Shown piece after piece: positions 35,500 to 46,050 of a stretch of DNA of 64,000 nt. Where the stretch lies: positions 248,001 to 312,000 of the forward strand of contig JAFEMH010002501.1 of assembly GCA_022495995.1 (NCBI GenBank), given 5' to 3'. The notes beneath the pieces were generated by a model that was given only the letters and a program-made list of their open reading frames with translations, ran no database searches and was not told where the DNA came from. A program made the translations under genes and the position numbers. This stretch comes from Adenophora triphylla var. japonica (Eukaryota > Streptophyta > Magnoliopsida > Asterales > Campanulaceae). Each line of letters opens with the position of its first letter. Within the stretch, counting starts at the first letter, position 1.

Positions 35500-37040
35500 G
35501 AAAAACCCTATATGGAGGAGTGCCATGCAACAAGAGTTTGATGCTTTGGTCAATAACAAAACATGGGATCTTGTTCCTTCTTGCTCCTCTCAGAATCTTG
35601 TTGGATGTAAGTGGATTTTTTGAACCAAGTATAATCCGGATGGTTCAGTTTCTCATTATAAAGCTAGACTCGTGGCCAAAGGGTTTCATCAACATCCGGG
35701 GTTAGACTATTCTGAGACGTTTAGTCCGGTTGTTAAGCCTACTACAGTTCGTATTATTTTATCGATTGCCACTATTAATGGGTGGCCTCTTTGACAGGTG
35801 TATATAAATAATGCATTTCTTCAAGTCTTTCTCACATAAGATGTTTTCATGGCACAACCACCAGATTTTGTTGATCATAAATTTCTGTCCCATGTTTACA
35901 AGCTTCGACAGGCTATTTATGGCCTAAAACAAGCACCTCGTGCTTGGTATACTGAGCTTAAAGATTATCTTTTGTCCCTTGGTTTTACAAATTGCATTTC
36001 AGATTCTTCTCTATTTATTCTTAGACGGGGAAGTGAACTCATTTATCTTTTGGTGTATGTGGATGATATTATTATTACCGGGTCTCATCAGCCTCTACTT
36101 GATTCATTTATCCACCACGTTTTCTGCTCGGTTCTCTTCGAAGGATTTGGGCACCTTGTCCTATTTTCTTGGTGTTGAAGTTCTTCCTCATCCACATGGA
36201 ATATACTTGAGTCAACATAAGTACATTCAGGACATTCTCACTCATACTCATATGCAGGATGCTCGACCTGTTTCTACACCAATGGTGCTTCATCCCTCTC
36301 TTTCGGCTACTGCTAGTCCTTCTTTGTCCAATCCATCTAAATATGGGGCGATCCTGGCCAGTCTTCAATACTTATCCCTTACTCGTCCTGAAATTTCTTT
36401 TGTGGTGAATCGACTATCTCAGTTTCTGCAGCATCCCACGAAAGCTCATTGGGTGGCACTCAAGCGAGTGCTTCGGTATCTTGCTGGTACTTCTCATACT
36501 AGGTTGCTTCTTCGAAAGGATTCTCCTAGTAATCTTCATGCTTTTACTGATGCTGATTGGGCAGGCGACTAAGACAACTTTCTTTCCACTTCTGGTTGCA
36601 TTGTTTATTTGGGTAGTAATCCCATCTCGTGGGACCTCTAAAAAGCAACGTACTCTTGCCAGGTCATCTATAAAAGCTGAATATCGTGCGGTCGCAGCCA
36701 CTACAGCTGAGATTATTTAGGTTCAAAATCTTCTCAAGGAACTTGGTTATTCATCTGCGAATACACCAACGATTTTTTGTGATAATCTTGGCTACATATG
36801 TTGATGCAAATCCAATGTTTCATTCTAGAATGAAACATCTTAGTTTGGATTATCATTTTGTTCGAGCACATGTCCAGGATAACACCTTGTGTGTTTGCCA
36901 TATTTCGGGTAATGATCAGCTGGCAAATGTACTTACAAAACCTCTTATTCGTGCTCGGTTTTGTGCTATTGCTTCCAAGATTGGCCTCGTCTCTCGACCG
37001 TCCATCTTGCAGGGACATGTTAGAGATATGAAAGAATCCT
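35500..37040 (+). pseudogene. Ale-B reverse transcriptase and RNase H
   Basis: RT begins near WRSAMQQEFDALVNNKTWDL (one in-frame stop near 35623) and includes [22 protein letters not shown] and the catalytic LVYVDDII. Frameshifts near 35830 and 36110 break it. RNase H includes ASLQYLSLTRPEI, FTDADWAGD followed by TAA, SIKAEYRAV and ANVLTKPL. Stops in several domains show it is long inactive. Confidence 0.9.
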
Positions 37041-37225
37041 CTTCTTAGTTTAGATATCTTTTCCTAGTCTCTATTTTCCTTTTATAATTCTAGTTATATT
37101 AGGACTATGATTTGTTCTTGCTCCTAAAGTTCTCTCATTGTATAAATATGTGACAAGTAAATAATATTGAATAGTCTTTTCTCAGTTCTTGTAATTCTTT
37201 ATGATTACAAATTATATTCTTTACA
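37018..37225 (+). repeat. Ale-B 3' LTR, about 208 bases
   Basis: Starts TGTTAGAGATA after cttgcagggaca, exactly as Ale-A starts after gcgggggca. It carries tataaatatg and runs to about ttaca at 37225 (or ctcaca at 37231). The RNase H frame ends inside it, as usual for this group. Confidence 0.7.
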
Positions 37226-38000
37226 CTCACATGATGTGTTGGAAAAGTTTAAGCTTCATAAATGGAAGAGCTCGAAATGAGGATTAGTAACACTATGAAA
37301 TTGATGAATGAACACATGACTACTGTGATGAAATTTCTTTAAACTCTTGATTTGAATACTACATAATGATTGATCATAAAAAATATATATATACTACAAA
37401 TACTTGGACATAAATTTTATTAATTTCGTTCTGCAATTAATAAATTATGTCACATGCACAACACATGCATATTTAACTAAAAAAATGAATGTCGTTAGGG
37501 GGAGACACCTTAAATGTAACCAAAAAATAGTTGAATTACATTGAATACAACAAAAATTAATTCAGGTGCCAAATTCAAATTAACCCTGTAATTCTGGTAT
37601 CATTTTTGCCTTCTTTTTTTCTTTGAGATTAGGCTTCATGTTCCCTTACTTTTTTGGTGATGGTTGTGTGTTTAGTCACCTATCACCATGTTCCGGTCAG
37701 GAAAGTCGATGGACCAAGTTCCATCGGAAGTGTCAAACAGATTATGTTGGATTATCTTTTCCATCGGTAATCATGGTCCAGCTAAAAACGACATCCCTCA
37801 GCCGTTTTCGGTGACAAGCCATCGTCGGAATTCCATAGGCCATTTTTGACATCTAACCGTCATCAAATGTTCGTTGTGTTCCAAGGATTAACCATCCCCA
37901 GACCTTTGGATTGGCAGTTTCTGATGATAGTCCACTGCCAGACTTCCGTCAGTGTTGTGGGTAAGATTTCAGATGACGGCGTCTTGTAGATAGTCAGCAT
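37226..38000. other. Unassigned non-coding stretch
   Basis: No recognisable protein. 37680-37960 has repeated tccatcgg / gtcatcaa phrases that may be an old transposon end, but no boundaries could be set. The start of the gypsy-A LTR probably lies in its last part. Confidence 0.4.
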
Positions 38001-38159
38001 GTCAACAACTTGAGTCCTGCAGTTAAGGTAAAATAAATTACTATATTATTTATTAATAATTACTAGCTATTATACAAGGTAAAAACAAGAGCGTGGAAAT
38101 GTGCCTTAACTGGATTCTTCTCTACAGATAAAAGACCAAGTCAAGGATTGAAGATAAAC

Positions 38160-38499
38160 AACCCTAGATTTGAGGAAGATTAGTTACGTTTGTTATCTTA
38201 TTTTCTTATTTAAAAAGACTATTGGCTGGAACACAAAGACACACTATTCACGCACACTCTTGTACTCCGCCATAGCTCCACCATCACTTGTAATTCAATC
38301 ATCAATACTATTGTTCGAGAAGGTAGGTGCTCATTAACACCTCCCGAGGTTTTGTGCCGGTGAGATATTTGTCTCAAGGGCTTTCCTCGTTACATTTTCG
38401 TGTCAATCTTGCCATACATTTATACCGGTTTTATTCCATTGTGCCTTCCTTGCTTACTTTTTGGTCTTAAATTTGATCCATTGTTTTTTCACCAAAACA
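38160..38499 (+). repeat. gypsy-A 5' LTR, 3' part
   Basis: Ends ttttcaccaaaaca at 38499. The stretch cctcccgaggttttgtgccgg...gggctttcctcgttaca (38340-38395) recurs inverted in the gypsy-B LTR at about 58295-58355, showing the two families are related. Confidence 0.75.
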
Positions 38500-38502
38500 A
38501 TT

Positions 38503-38519
38503 TGGCGCCCACCAAGGGG
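38503..38519 (+). promoter_or_regulatory. gypsy-A primer-binding site
   Basis: TGGCGCCCACCAAGGGG starts four bases after the LTR end. It begins TGG, as expected for pairing with a tRNA CCA end, and resembles the sites known for Tat-group elements. Confidence 0.75.
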
Positions 38520-38560
38520 CCCTTGGTTTTTTAATCGGTTTAAATCCTCATATACCCATC

Positions 38561-40351
38561 ATGTCTACCCAACCTATGACCTCCGCTGCCGACAAAACCA
38601 TTGTTACCAGCAGCAGCGTGAACGTCTCCACTAAGGGTCTCAATATCAGCAAGACGACGACTGGAAGCCATGAATCATTGCCGCCACCGCCGCCTATGAT
38701 GTCTGGGAAGAAGCAGTCACCTCCAACACTTGATTCTGAGATCAAGAGAATGCTCATTCAGATGAAGAATCAGCTGGATCGCCAACAGAATAGTACCTCC
38801 TTGATAACTGATACCTTGGTGAAGATGCAGAGAGAGCAAGAGTTACTTACCAAAAGAGTGGATGTTGTCTCCCCTATTTGCCCTAGAATCCTTGATTTCG
38901 ATATTGGGGGCAGCTCTCAAACCTTCAATGAATTCATTCCAATGGCCTCAACAACTCATGGAAGGACGCCATCATCACCGATCACGATGACTTCCCCGCT
39001 GATGACGACTTCTGTGACAATGTCGACACCATTTGCATCCAACATCTTCAGAATTTCTTCTCAAGGAAACACCACTGCCCCGCCTTTTGCGCATAATACC
39101 TTTGGGACATCTGCAGATGGGCCAACATTCACCAACAGTACCATCATGACATCCTCCGCAGATAACACTAATCCCTTTGCTACTCTTAATGCAAATTATG
39201 TTTTAGATCATACTGCTCGTGCTATTAACCCTTTTGCAGGTACTTATATAGCTAGTCAGCTCCAGGAGTTGAGGGATATGGTCATGAACGTGCCAAGCAT
39301 CACTCCGCCCATCCAGCAAGTCTCGCCAACATGTTACAATCAATCTCACTTTGTAGCGGCTATTGCACATGTCGACATCCCCAATGGATTTAGCGTGCCA
39401 GCCATAAAGCTGTATGATGGAAGCAGATATCCTGAAGAGCATGTCGCCTATTATCAAGAGAAGATGGAGATTATCCGCATACCACTCCAATTTTTAGAAG
39501 CATGTTTGTGTAGAGGGTTTGGTTCAACATTGGTAGGACCATCTTTGAAGTGGCTAATTCGTCAACCGCCTGGTTCCATTGGGTCATTTGCTCAGCTTGT
39601 CAACATGTTCAAATATCAGTTCTCTTGCAGCCGACAGTTCGAGAAGCTGACCAGTGATCTCTACCGTATCACTCAGCAGCCTGCCGAGACGTTGAAGGAC
39701 TATGTTAACAGATTCAACAAAGAAGTCTTAGAAATCCCCAACCTGGACATGGAAACGGCTGCTGAAGCCTTCAAGATGGGCTTGAAAAAGGATTCTCCGT
39801 ATTATGAGGAGTTGGTGATGAACCCGTGCAAAAGGATGGAGGACATCCGTAACAGAGCATTAAGATTCATCAAGCTAGAAGAGGATAAAATGCACCAGAC
39901 CAAGCTTTCTGAAAAGGCATCGACATATGACAATCCTGATAGGAAGATGGAGACATCTCACCAGAGGCAGAGCAGATCCAGACCTTATTATAGAAACGAC
40001 CACAGCAAAATCAATTATGTGGAAGATGAAGATGATATTGAATCTCCAAAGATTTCTGACTATTGTTTCTCTGTCGATGTTTCGTGGTGTGCCTACCACG
40101 AAGATTTTGGACATCTTACAGAAGATTGCATCGCCTTAAGGAAGGAGATTAGTTATCTGCTATCAAAGGGACATCTCAAAGAACTTCTCGGCCACCGGAA
40201 GAACAAGACGGAGAACAAAGAGCCCGTTCCAGCAAGACCACCATCTCCTCCGCCAGTGACTAAGGTAGTTAATGTTATTAGTGGTGGATCTGACATTTGT
40301 GGTACTTCTTATTCTGCAGCTAAGAGATTTTTCAAGCAAGCAAAGGATTAA
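38561..40351 (+). pseudogene. gypsy-A gag, 596 residues
   Basis: A single open frame starts with ATG 61 bases after the LTR. Residues 1-280 are low-complexity Ser/Thr/Pro sequence with one coiled-coil-like part (KRMLIQMKNQLDRQQN). Residues about 290-440 form a retrotransposon gag domain (KLYDGSRYPEEHVAYYQEKM, FSCSRQFEKLTSDLYRITQQ, LKDYVNRFNKEVL). Near residue 508 CAYHEDFGHLTEDC is the Cys-His knuckle. It ends with TAA at 40349-40351, and the protease follows in another frame. The frame is intact, so it may still encode Gag, but the element as a whole is cut. Confidence 0.88.
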
Positions 40352-40372
40352 AATCCCGGGAGACTCTCAAAG

Positions 40373-40888
40373 ATGTCGCAGCTCACAGCCCATGATGTCA
40401 TCTCCTTTGAAGAAAGTGATAGAGATAATGTTATGGATCCCCACCATGATGACTTGGTAATTGCACTTCAGATCGCCAATTGCAGAGTCAGGCGTATTCT
40501 AGTAGATGGAGGCAGTTCAGTAAACCTTATTATGCTGGACGCCCTGAAAGAAATGAAGATTCCGAAAGAAAGTATTGTTAAAAGGACATCATTTCTTGTG
40601 GGTTTCAGTGGGGAGACCAAAGATACGGTGGGAGAAATCACGCTTCCAGTATATGTTGAAAGCATCAATTCCATGGAAAGATTTTGTGTGATTGATAGCG
40701 CTACATGTTACAATGTAATCTTGGGCAGACCCTGGATCCATGAGATGAAAGCAGTACCGTCCACCTATCATCAGTGCGTGAAGATGCCGACACCTTCGGG
40801 AGTTGTCAAAGTCTACAGCGATCAGCAGTCAGCTAAGGAATGCTACATGACATCTATAAAGGCGTCGACATCTCCAAAACAGGCATAG
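40373..40888 (+). pseudogene. gypsy-A aspartic protease region
   Basis: ILVDGGSSVNLIMLDALKEM holds an active-site DGGSS in place of the more usual DTGSS/DSGSS, as is common in Tat elements. Further blocks RTSFLVGFSGETKDTVGEIT and YNVILGRPWIHEM fit a pepsin-like retroviral protease. The frame is stopped by TAG at 40886-40888. After that the same frame reads linker-like text with further breaks to about 41059. Confidence 0.85.
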
Positions 40889-41058
40889 CAATTAAAGAGA
40901 AAGGCACATGAGGTCCTGGAAGCAAAGGAGCTTGAAGTAAAAGAAGTATCTTTAGATCTCTCTAATCCAGATCTCAAGGTGTTGATCGGTCAAGATGTAC
41001 CAGCAGAAATCGAAGAAGACCTCATCAACCTTTTGAAAAGCAGAATTAAGAGCTTTGC

Positions 41059-41970
41059 ATGGAAGCATCTTTAGATCCCTCTAATCCAGGTATAAGTAAA
41101 GATGTCATCACCCACAAGCTCAACATTGATCCATCTTTCAAGCCAGTTCACAAGAAATTACGGAAATTTGCACCAGAGAGGAATTTGATCATTCAAGAAG
41201 AAGTAAACAGGTTACTCAAAGCCAAGATGATCAGGGAATTTGAGTACCCAAGAAGGTTGGCAAATGTAGTAGTGGTTGAGAAAAAGAACGGTAAGTGGAG
41301 AGTGTGTGTCGACTTTACTGACCTGAACAAAGATTGTCCCAAAGATCCTTTCACTTTGCCGCACATCGACACTCTAGTTGATGCCACTTATGGACATGAG
41401 ATCTTAATGTTTATGGACGCATCTTCAGGTTTTCAACAAATCCAGATGGAGCCGTTTGACCAAGAGGACACCGCCTTCATCACCCCTACAGGTATATATT
41501 GTTATACTACAATGCCTTTTGGACTAAGAAATGCAAGTGCCAAGTACCAGAGGCTAGTCAACATGATGTTCAAACAACAAATTGGTGACACCATGGAAGT
41601 GTACATCGATGATATGGTGATAAAGTCAAAGAAAGCTGAATACCATGTGCGAGATCTTACTCAGGCCTTTGATATCTTGGACGCGTTCAACATGAAATTA
41701 AATCAAACAAAGTGCAACTTTGGCATGAAGTCCGGCAAGTTCTTGGGCTACATGGTGACACAAAGAGGGATAGAAGCAAGCCCGGAACAGATAAGAGCCA
41801 TCATCAACCTGACGTCACCCAAGTCTGTTAAAGATATTCAAATTTTGACAGGCAAAGTGGCAGCCTTGAACCGGTTCATTTCAAAATCCTCAGATAGATG
41901 TAAGCCATTCTATGATATCTTGAAGAAAAATTGCAGATTTGAGTGGACAAAACAACACGAGCAAGTCTTT
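41059..41970 (+). pseudogene. gypsy-A reverse transcriptase
   Basis: The frame covers FKPVHKKLRKFAPERN, VCVDFTDLNKDCPKDPFTLP, FMDASSGFQQIQM, TTMPFGLRNASAKYQRLVN and the catalytic VYIDDMVIKSK. The thumb and connection follow to RFEWTKQHEQVF, where the solo LTR enters at 41971. Catalytic residues are intact. The ATG at 41059 is only the first in the open stretch; RT would be made from a polyprotein. Confidence 0.92.
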
Positions 41971-43483
41971 TGTTGGTCCCAAAGGTGGCAACAAGGGTGA
42001 AAAACAGCTAGAGGGGGGGTGAATAGCTGTTATAAATTTTTGCCCTCTTTTGAAAAACTTAACCTCTTGCTTACAAACCTCTTGCAGTGTGTCATAAACC
42101 GCAAGTGGTATTGCAAAATGCACAGCGGAATTTCAGAGTAAGATGGTGCGGTTTATAAGGTGTGGTTTAGTAAGCGGTTTTCAGTGCGGTTTATAAAACT
42201 GAAAAGTGATGTATTGACAAAGTTAACTTCAAACAAAATTAACAATAATGGATAACAGAGAATAAGATCACAGATAAAGATAAAATAATTAGCAAAGAAC
42301 AGTAAGCAAATATGCAGAAATGAAGAACACAATATTTGGAGTGGTTCAATCGTAAATGATCTACATCCACTACCAAGATGGTTAGTCTTAGATTTTCTAA
42401 GAGTTAGATTTTATATTAGAGTATGAGAGAGATTACAAAGTACAAAGTACAGTACTCAGATCTAAAATCTATTCTATGAAGATCAAATCCAAGACTATAA
42501 CTGGTGTATCTCAAATGAATAATCTATGTGATTAATCAAGTGAGGTGTGTGTGTGTTGAACAAGATCAAGGCTCTTTGAATCTGTAAGATGTAGAGCACA
42601 ATGATTCTTGATATGTTTAAGGCTTGATTTCTGGGCTGGGAAATATTTCTTGAAGGAAGAAGATGAAGATTCAAAGGGCTGAATATTTTCTGGGCAAAGC
42701 TTCAACTTCTTATGAACTCACAGTAAATCTATTTTTCAAGCAATCTTCAAGTGTTGAAGATTATGGGTATTTATACCCAAGCATCAAGAAACTAGCCGTT
42801 ATGATACAACTGGTGAAATACTGTATTTGTGCAATCTGATTGGTCCACAAATCCACTTTTGTCCTTTGGTACAGCAGTTGCAGATAAAGCTGATCAGACC
42901 TCAGCTGCAAATAAGGTATAAAGGACATCTGTCACCTTTTCAAGATCCTTGCAGATCTTGTCTGAAACTTAGTCACATGACAAGATTTGGTGGTTGACTT
43001 TTGATATTACTGACGTGGATTCTAACAGTCATATGTGGTTCACTTCAAGTCTTCAATCATTGGAGGCGGTCTGGTGTGATGCAGTTGAGTAAGTGGGGTT
43101 TCACCAGATGAGGTTTCTCAGTGCGGTCTCAATATTGGAACAACAATGCGGTTTGCTAGAGCGGTTTACCAAAGTGGTTGCATTGAGTTATCACAGATCC
43201 GGTTTCAGAGAAAGAATTCTACAGAGCAATTTGCTTGGAGCGGTTTGCTAGTGTGATTTTGATGGAGCGGTCTGAATCCTTGGAACTGAAACCTCATGTC
43301 CAATGAGTCTTATGCCAGTCTTCAAGCCTAATTTAACCTATTCTATAAGATGGACTTATACTAAAAAATTGAAGTCTTAAGCTTCATTACATATGGGCCT
43401 AAAGTCCTTAAAATAGAGATGAGGTTATTATATCAATCAAATCTAAGCTAAAGCTAGGAGGGTTAAAGCAATCATACCCAACA
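41971..43483. mobile_element. Solo LTR, 1513 bases, unidentified family
   Basis: TGTTGGTCCC to TACCCAACA, flanked by tcttt (41966-41970) and ccttt (43484-43488), one mismatch. The gypsy-A frame resumes directly (QDLKQYLSTPPLLTK), confirming the insertion point. No internal genes occur. Near both ends the word GCGGTTT and variants recur many times (for example at 42148, 42174, 42186, 43148, 43161 and 43240). Confidence 0.88.
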
Positions 43484-43488
43484 CCTTT

Positions 43489-44478
43489 CAAGATTTAAAG
43501 CAGTACCTTTCAACACCTCCTCTACTCACAAAGCCCCAAGAAGGTGAACCATTATACACTTACCTAGCCATGTCAGAAGCTGCAGTTAGTGCCATCTTGG
43601 TTTGAGAACAAGATGGCATACAACAACCAATTTACTATGTAAGTAAAACACTCCTTGACGCAGAAACCAGGTATTCACACCTTGAGAAATTAATTTTAGC
43701 TTTAATTACTACTTCAATTAAGTTAAGACATTATTTTGAAACTCATATTATTTATATTCGTACTAACTATCCGATCAAGAATGTTATGAGAAAGCCAGAA
43801 ATGTCAGGTAGGATGGCTAAATGGTCCGTTCAACTCAGCACCTATGACATCAGATATGAGCTCAGGACAGTAATAAAATCACAAGCACTCGCGAATTTTG
43901 TGGCGGACTTCAGTCCAAGAATGCAACCAGAAGTAGCATTAGAGGTCCAACAGCTTCAAGATGGCGACATCCTACACAAGTGGACACTGTATACAGATGG
44001 TGCATCAAACATGAGGGGCACAGGATTAGGTATTGTCCTAAAGTCGCCACAAGGGGACATCATACCCCAGACCATCAGTTGTGATTTTAAAGCTACAAAT
44101 AATGAAGCAGAATATGAGGCCTTGATCGTGGGCCTAACTGTGGCTCTAGATCTTAACATCAAAGAGATTCAGGTATATAGTGATTCACTTTTGTTAGTTA
44201 ATAACTTCAATGGTTCCTATGCAGCAAAAAATGCCAAGATGACAGCATATCTGGGCATCGTGAAAATTTTGGCAAGCAAATTCCAAATCTTTTCCTTAGA
44301 ACAAGTACCTCGAGAGGAGAACTCTCAAGCAGATTCCTTGGCTAATCTTGGATCAGCTTTCAAAAGCTTATCTCAAACCAACACACCAATCATTCATGTC
44401 AACATCTCGGCTATGGAAATATTAGAACTTTTTAGCGTAGATGATGACATCCCGGAAAGCCAAACAGAGACATCTTAG
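43489..44478 (+). pseudogene. gypsy-A RT end and archaeal-type RNase H
   Basis: Up to about 43780 the retroviral-type RNase H remains (YTYLAMSEAAVSAILV, ETRYSHLEKLILAL), with an internal stop near 43603. Then AKWSVQLSTYDIRYELR leads to WTLYTDGASNMRGTGLGIVL, FKATNNEAEYEALIVGL and VYSDSLLLVNN, and EENSQADSLANL. These D, E, D and D positions are those of the additional archaeal-like RNase H typical of the Tat group. The frame stops at 44476-44478. Confidence 0.9.
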
Positions 44479-44754
44479 ACTTCTCAAATAATTAAATATC
44501 TTCAAGATGGTACTATTCTCGATGAAAAAAAGAATGCTAAAGCATTCAGGGTAAGAATTTCAAGATATTTGCTAATAGATAATGTGTTGTTTAAGAAGTC
44601 TTTTGCAGGACCGTATCTAAGATGTTTAGAAGCTGACAAAGCTAAGGAAGTTCTTAAGGAGTTGTATGAAGGGTCATGTGGTAATCATTCTGGGGGCAGA
44701 AGCTTGTACACGAAAGCTCTGAGAATGGGTTACTACTGGCCAACAATGCATCAT
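44479..44754 (+). pseudogene. gypsy-A integrase, N-terminal fragment
   Basis: FAGPYLRCLEADKAKEVLKE and CGNHSGGRSLYTKALRMGYY are the start of the integrase zinc-binding (H2C2) domain. The frame is lost at ...PTMHH, 44754, where the gypsy-B LTR end begins. The second Cys pair and DDE core are absent. Confidence 0.85.
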
Positions 44755-45307
44755 TGTTTTTGTTAGGACCTAACTTTGATCAAAGTCTTAGTTAGTTGGT
44801 TTTGATAAAGGAATATATATATAGAACAGGGTTTATATCAAAAGAGGAAATCTGTTATATTCATCTTTCAGTTTATCTGACAGCTATGAGTATGACAGTT
44901 ATGATTCTATCTTATACAGTGGTTACACTCAATCAATAACATGAATCATATTTCCTCTCTTAGCTATCAAGATCATCAAAGTACATCTCAGTCCTTATTA
45001 GAGAACATCTCTGATAGCTAAGCCTTTGTATGATCTGACAGCTATGACTTCATTCCTCTGATAGCCATCACTTTGTCTCAATCTCTGCTACCACAATCTC
45101 AACCAAGGTGGAACCTGGATCTTCACAACTGTCAAAGTTCACAATTGAAGACCAATGAAGACCACTGAAGTCCTTCTGGAAGCTCTCAACTCAAGCCACA
45201 GCTCAAGCCAGCTCATGAAGACCTGCAAGTGGACAAGTGGGGCAAAGACCAGTCAAGGCTCATTAATGTAGGCAAATGGGTCATATTCCAACGGCTACAT
45301 TGAAGGG

Positions 45308-45315
45308 TATAAATA
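45308..45315 (+). promoter_or_regulatory. TATA box of the SIRE-like LTR
   Basis: GGGTATAAATAGAGG is a near-perfect plant TATA context, with transcription expected about 30 bases downstream. It is kept in the 3' LTR at 57521-57528 and in the solo LTR near 21870. Confidence 0.8.
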
Positions 45316-45507
45316 GAGGAGTTCATCCTCTACACAAACTACTCTTGAAAAATACTCTTTTTCACAGTCCAAAACCTTTCCCTTACATCCACACACACAC
45401 TCACCAATCCCTACCCTTTAAACCCTGTTCCAAACCAAAACCCTCACCCCAAAACCTCTGCTTCAACAACAAACAACCCTAGTGTGTTAATTCACAAATC
45501 CCAAAAT

Positions 45508-45666
45508 CCTAAGACTGTACTTTAGGTGTAGAATTAGTTTGTAAACACTCAAGACTGTACTTTGAGTGTATTAGTTGTTTTGTAAAATCTTGAGACTGTA
45601 CTTCAAGTTGTAAAAACACTTAAGACTGTACTTTAAGTGTATCCCTAGTTGACTGTACTAATTAGG
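45508..45666 (+). ncRNA. Five tandem stem-loops sharing loop GACTGTACT
   Basis: Stems (5' arm / 3' arm) are CCTAA/TTAGG (45508), ACACTCAA/TTGAGTGT (45545), CTTGA/TCAAG (45589), ACACTTAA/TTAAGTGT (45616) and CCTAGTT/AATTAGG with one G-U pair (45644). Each loop is GACTGTACT. Arms differ between units yet stay complementary, so pairing is what is kept. The array lies 190-350 bases downstream of the expected start of transcription and before the primer site, in the RNA leader. It is a cis element, typed here as ncRNA for want of a better class. Confidence 0.75.
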
Positions 45667-45983
45667 AAGAGGAAGTTCAAGGAACTTGCCTAAATCAATC
45701 ATTTGTAATTTTTGTTGATTAAAGATTATAATAAAATTGATCTCACTTGTCAAGATTGACAGTGGGGGTGGATGTAGGAGGAGTGAACTCTGAACCACTT
45801 TAAATTCTCTGTGTTATTACATTTCTGCAATCACATTCACACACTTGCATTATTTCTTTGTGTTCTTTGTACTTTCATTATTTCAAGCTTCTCTTATTCC
45901 GCTGCACAATTGAACAAACATCTGACAGCTAAGCCAAACCATAGCTGTCTGATCATCTGCATATCAACAAAGGGCCTTTCAAT

Positions 45984-45995
45984 TGGTATCAGAGC
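45984..45995 (+). promoter_or_regulatory. SIRE-like primer-binding site (tRNA-iMet)
   Basis: TGGTATCAGAGC, two bases (AT) after the LTR, is the common plant copia site complementary to the initiator tRNA-Met 3' end. Confidence 0.93.
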
Positions 45996-46050
45996 TTGTC
46001 TTCACATTCAAAAGTCTAACAACTTGTGAAGGATCCTCTTCAAACCCACC

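Larger units (their letters stand above)
38000..44754 (+). mobile_element. gypsy-A, Ty3/gypsy of the Tat group, cut in integrase
   Basis: A 5' LTR ends at 38499, followed by a primer site, gag, protease, RT, RNase H and the start of integrase, all on the plus strand. The archaeal-type RNase H at 43950-44400 and the RT wording point to the Tat/Ogre group. The element is split by a solo LTR at 41971-43483 and ends at 44754, where gypsy-B was inserted. The rest of its pol and its 3' LTR are not in the window. The LTR start is not resolved; 38000 is a guess. Confidence 0.85.
44761..45981 (+). repeat. SIRE-like 5' LTR
   Basis: TGTTAGGACC to GGGCCTTTCA. U3 carries several copies of the word CTGACAGCTA; TATAAATA lies at 45308-45315; the hairpin array is at 45508-45666; AATAAAA at 45730-45736 may be the poly(A) signal. 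If so, R runs from about 45340 to about 45760 and includes the hairpins. Confidence 0.95.

Noticed and set aside
37623..37960. Host gene in 37226-38000
   Set aside because: Only one 63-codon frame without splice support or recognisable domain; repeated short phrases suggest an old transposon.
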